DNA of 64,000 bases. It comes from Nissolia schottii. Lineage: Eukaryota > Streptophyta > Magnoliopsida > Fabales > Fabaceae. A model generated the notes under the pieces. The model had not been told where the DNA came from. It saw nothing but the letters and a program-made list of their open reading frames with translations, and searched no databases. How positions within the stretch are numbered: the first letter of the stretch is position 1; every line of letters starts with the position of its first letter. Positions 61,171 to 64,000 of this stretch are shown piece after piece. The stretch spans positions 573,144 through 637,143 of the forward strand of contig QANU01047381.1 in the NCBI GenBank assembly GCA_003254905.1, in the 5' to 3' direction. The translations under genes and the position numbers were made by a program.

Positions 61171-64000
61171 ATTAACCAAAACCAAAAACCCCATCATTCG
61201 TTCATTCCTTGATTCCTGTGTTTCCTGTTTCATCACAATTCTCTTCCCCATCATAACCTGCAACCAAAGTAAAAGCTTGGCATAAACCCCTTGTTTCTCC
61301 TTGCTTCTAGTTATGATCTGAACACCCCCCCCCCCCACACACAACAACAACAGTCTTCACCTTTTGTCACGTAGGAGCTTCCAACAAATAAACAAGTGGG
61401 TTTATTTTAAAACTTTTCTATTATTGTTGTTGTTGTTGTTGCTGCTGTTTTTGCATGTGTAAACTTTGGGGGAAATAGCTTGATCTGAAATTGGGTATTT
61501 GTTTTGTTTTTGTTTGGAATGAACAGTGTATCCAAGGGTGAAGGTAAGACAGGAACCCTATCAGGAGGATGGTTTTGTCGGTGATGTACGGGACCTTGGG
61601 CTGAAGGCTTTCATCTCTCTATCCTTGCAAACTTCTCCTTCTCCAGGTAATTCTAATTTACAACCATCCATCATCTACTTCTATTTTTAAATTACATATG
61701 ACTCTTATGAATTGATTAAATGAGTTGATTTTGAAGAACGTGGAAATTCCCAAGAGGGGCAAGTAACATGAGTAGGGACTCTTTGCACAAGTGCATAAAC
61801 TCTTAACTGTTAACTGATCATGCTGTTCTATATCCGAGATTAGCAAATCATTTTCAAAGTCTAAGAACAAAACCTCTTTGGTGATGTTTGCAATTGGTGA
61901 TCATATCCCAATTCCACTCTCCCCCTTCCCTGACCAAATCCGCCAGCATGTGGTCTTGCAGGTTAGGATCAAACAAATTGATGTCTAGTCCCAACCATCT
62001 ACCCTACCAGACCCAAAATTGAGCCTGCTCAACCTTCCCTCAGTGAACTCCTATCCTGCCTCCAAATTATACAAGAATCTGTGGCCTTCACATGTATTGA
62101 AGTACCTCAATTGAGATTGAGGCACCTTGTGTTTCTTTATAACCTTTAGTTCTTTCATGACAACGGCCTGCTTCTTGCTGTTTCTTCGGACTAATTGTAA
62201 TGATTGCATTGGCCAAGAGTGAAGCTGGAGTTATGTAATTTATTATTAGAGGGAAATTAGCTACAAATGGACTTTCCCTTGTTCTTTCCTGCTTCGTTAT
62301 CTGGCATGTGATTGAGTGAGGAAAGAAAAAGTAGAATTTTTGTTTGTGTATTATATCTTAATCTCTTTAGTGTTTACTTTGAAGTTTGATCTCAGACCTC
62401 CCCCCCCCCCTCTTTTATGCAACACTCTTGATATGGAACAACTTGTCAGGGATAGGGATGAATTGGTACTAGATACACAAGAGAACCATACAAGTACAAT
62501 TTCATACCTATCAACTTTTGATATGGCTGAAATTCTTGGTTCTCTGTATTGATGTTCATGCCTGACTTGTAATACATACTTTTGAAAACGAAATCCATAA
62601 TGAGCATAGGCTGTTCCCTTTTTCTGTGGCTTGGATGAGCATATGAATTTGTGCCTGTAGCTCTTACTCCGGTTCTTCGATGTGGTCAAGGATGCTATTT
62701 GCTTGGAAAAAGGAAACTGAAGCAATAAATGGGGGAATCACATGGTTTTAGTTCTTCCTTATCATTTTGGCCTAATTTTGAAGAATGAGAGTGTGATTTA
62801 TATTTCATTAAGGCAATATTGGCATCAGTATGTTCATCATTTTCATTCTTTCCACTGTGTGCACAATCTGGTTTGCAGTTAGTAAAACTGCTGCAAGGTT
62901 ATATTATACATCCCATTCTACTTGCTGATACAGAACCACTATTCTCTGATTTTTGCAGTGGTTGAGAAGAAAGATGTCTTAAAGCCAACTATTGTAAAAG
63001 CACCGAAGTGTTATGTGCCACCTGCACCTACTCCACGAGTACTGTTAACTGAAGATTTTGGAGACTGCAGTTTTACATCTGATTCTTCAGGATCACCAGG
63101 ACCTGAAAAAGATGACAGTGCTGATGATAACAAAATTAATATTAGGGCCAGTTCGATTCCACGCCCTCGTGCCGTCATTTCTAGTCCTGGTAAATTTCAT
63201 GCCTTTTCATCAATTTGCGGTTTAGTTATATCTATTTTTTATACCAGGCCCTTCTTGAAATTTTGAATCTCTGAATTTTATCTTAAGGTCAACATAGAGA
63301 TCATATGAACAACTGTGCTCATAATGAAGAGATGAATGCATTGGGATCCTGTTGATGGGCCATTAGTACTTTCTGATAAAGAGTAAGAAGATATGTAACT
63401 AGGCTTTTCAGTTTGTGATAATGACATTTACATCTGTTATAAGGAACTATAAGGAACATAAAGTAGTATTGTGGTATTGGGAAATCGCTTAGGAGTGTGT
63501 CCTATGTAAAAAGCAGTGGTAGAGTTGCCGTGTTCAGAATTCCTCTGTAAACGGAGGGCTGTTGGTCATGCGATATATTGGTGATTTCGGATGCCTTTGT
63601 CTGGTGATTATGCCTGTATCGTTGTCTCTATCTTCAACATACAGAGCCACAGACTAATTCCATGTTAAATATATCATTGAGAATGGAGTGCTTTGACATA
63701 GAGAGTTGGATAGACGTAATTTTGGAAGGCGCCATCAATTATGTTGCAAGCTGATGATTATTGATTCTCTGTTTTCAGATTTTGTGATATCTGCTTGCAG
63801 GCTGATTCACATATTGTTACATGCTCTCTCACGATATTGACTTCTTTATTTTCAATTTTGTATTCAGATAACGACGAGATGATTGGCGATCAAAACAGGA
63901 TTAAAGATAGAAGGCGTCCTGCTTTGAAGAATGGCGCTTTACTGCAAAATAGACATGCACACTGTAAAGTTAAATCGCTTGAAGTTGCCGCTGATGTTCC
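61171..64000 (+). CDS. Conserved plant protein of unknown function, 5' part
   Basis: Exon readings join in phase: leader exon ending in A at 61395 (or 61268), then 61527-61646, 62959-63189 and 63868 to the window edge. The first coding exon begins TG TAT CCA, so the initiator ATG is formed across the intron as A|TG, giving MYPRVKVRQEPYQEDG. Later segments include KAPKCYVPPAPTPRVLL, an acidic Ser-rich run, RASSIPRPRAVISSPG and DRRRPALKNGA. This pattern (MYPRVKVRQ start, RASSIPRPRAV..SSP motif, basic end) is one I recognise from uncharacterised plant proteins; no domain name is known to me. No signal peptide or membrane segment. The leader has a 12-C run at 61325-61336. The 3' end is outside the window. 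Confidence 0.75.
61325..61336. repeat. Poly-C run in 5' leader
   Basis: Twelve consecutive C followed by ACACACAACAACAACA. A second C run of 11 is in intron 2 at 62400-62410. Length is prone to sequencing error. Confidence 0.85.

Noticed and set aside
61529..61590. ATG at 61519 giving MNSVSKGEG
   Set aside because: That frame meets a stop after 22 codons, while the conserved frame is the one starting after the acceptor at 61526.
1..64000. CRISPR arrays, operons, phage or bacterial systems
   Set aside because: Spliced plant genes and plant transposons fill the window; no regularly spaced repeats with unique spacers are present.

Overview
This window is nuclear DNA from a flowering plant. The AT-rich intergenic DNA, multi-exon genes with GT-AG introns, DYW-type pentatricopeptide gene, CCT-motif regulator and DUF26 receptor-like protein all say angiosperm. 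A vegetative-storage-protein-type acid phosphatase and the repeat families suggest a phaseoloid legume, most likely Glycine; the genus is inference. There are two assembly gaps (N at 23373-23776 and 34672-35520) and one isolated N (48881).

Genes from left to right: a small cysteine-rich protein with an N-terminal hydrophobic segment (+, 2985-3365, spliced 5' leader); a secreted HAD-family acid phosphatase (-, three exons, 4628-6013); a DUF3527 protein (-, two coding exons, 9743-12095, upstream ORFs in its leader); a CCT-motif transcriptional regulator (-, five exons, 27184-31003); a TLD-domain protein (-, eight exons, 41587-45552); a DUF26 protein of the plasmodesmata-located type (+, three exons, 52262-53639); an intronless PPR-DYW organelle RNA-editing factor resembling Arabidopsis At1g25360 (-, 57039-59408); and the 5' part of a conserved plant gene of unknown function whose start codon appears to be split by an intron (+, from about 61395, running off the right edge). 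For every spliced gene I read exon borders by hand; reading phase closes across all proposed introns.

The long gaps between genes are a layered record of transposons. At 21.0-24.8 kb a decayed L1-type LINE is split by a solo LTR. At 37.4-37.9 kb lies an intact-looking foldback MITE with long inverted arms and a perfect 9-bp target duplication (Mutator-like). At 38.0-40.0 kb one solo LTR is nested in another. At 47.3-49.9 kb a CACTA end is interrupted by a solo LTR. One ~212-bp MITE-like family occurs three times in the window (1.5, 20.3 and 54.3 kb). A Stowaway MITE, an RTE-LINE tail, a tRNA-derived SINE-like sequence and diverged direct repeats fill much of the remainder.

The genes do not form a pathway; this is ordinary plant gene order, with independent promoters and no operon logic. 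The most unusual points are the split start codon at 61.4/61.5 kb, the overlapping upstream ORFs of the DUF3527 gene, the exact 43-bp duplication carrying candidate splice acceptors in the first gene's leader intron, and the fresh-looking Mutator-type MITE. I found no wholly new system that I could defend.
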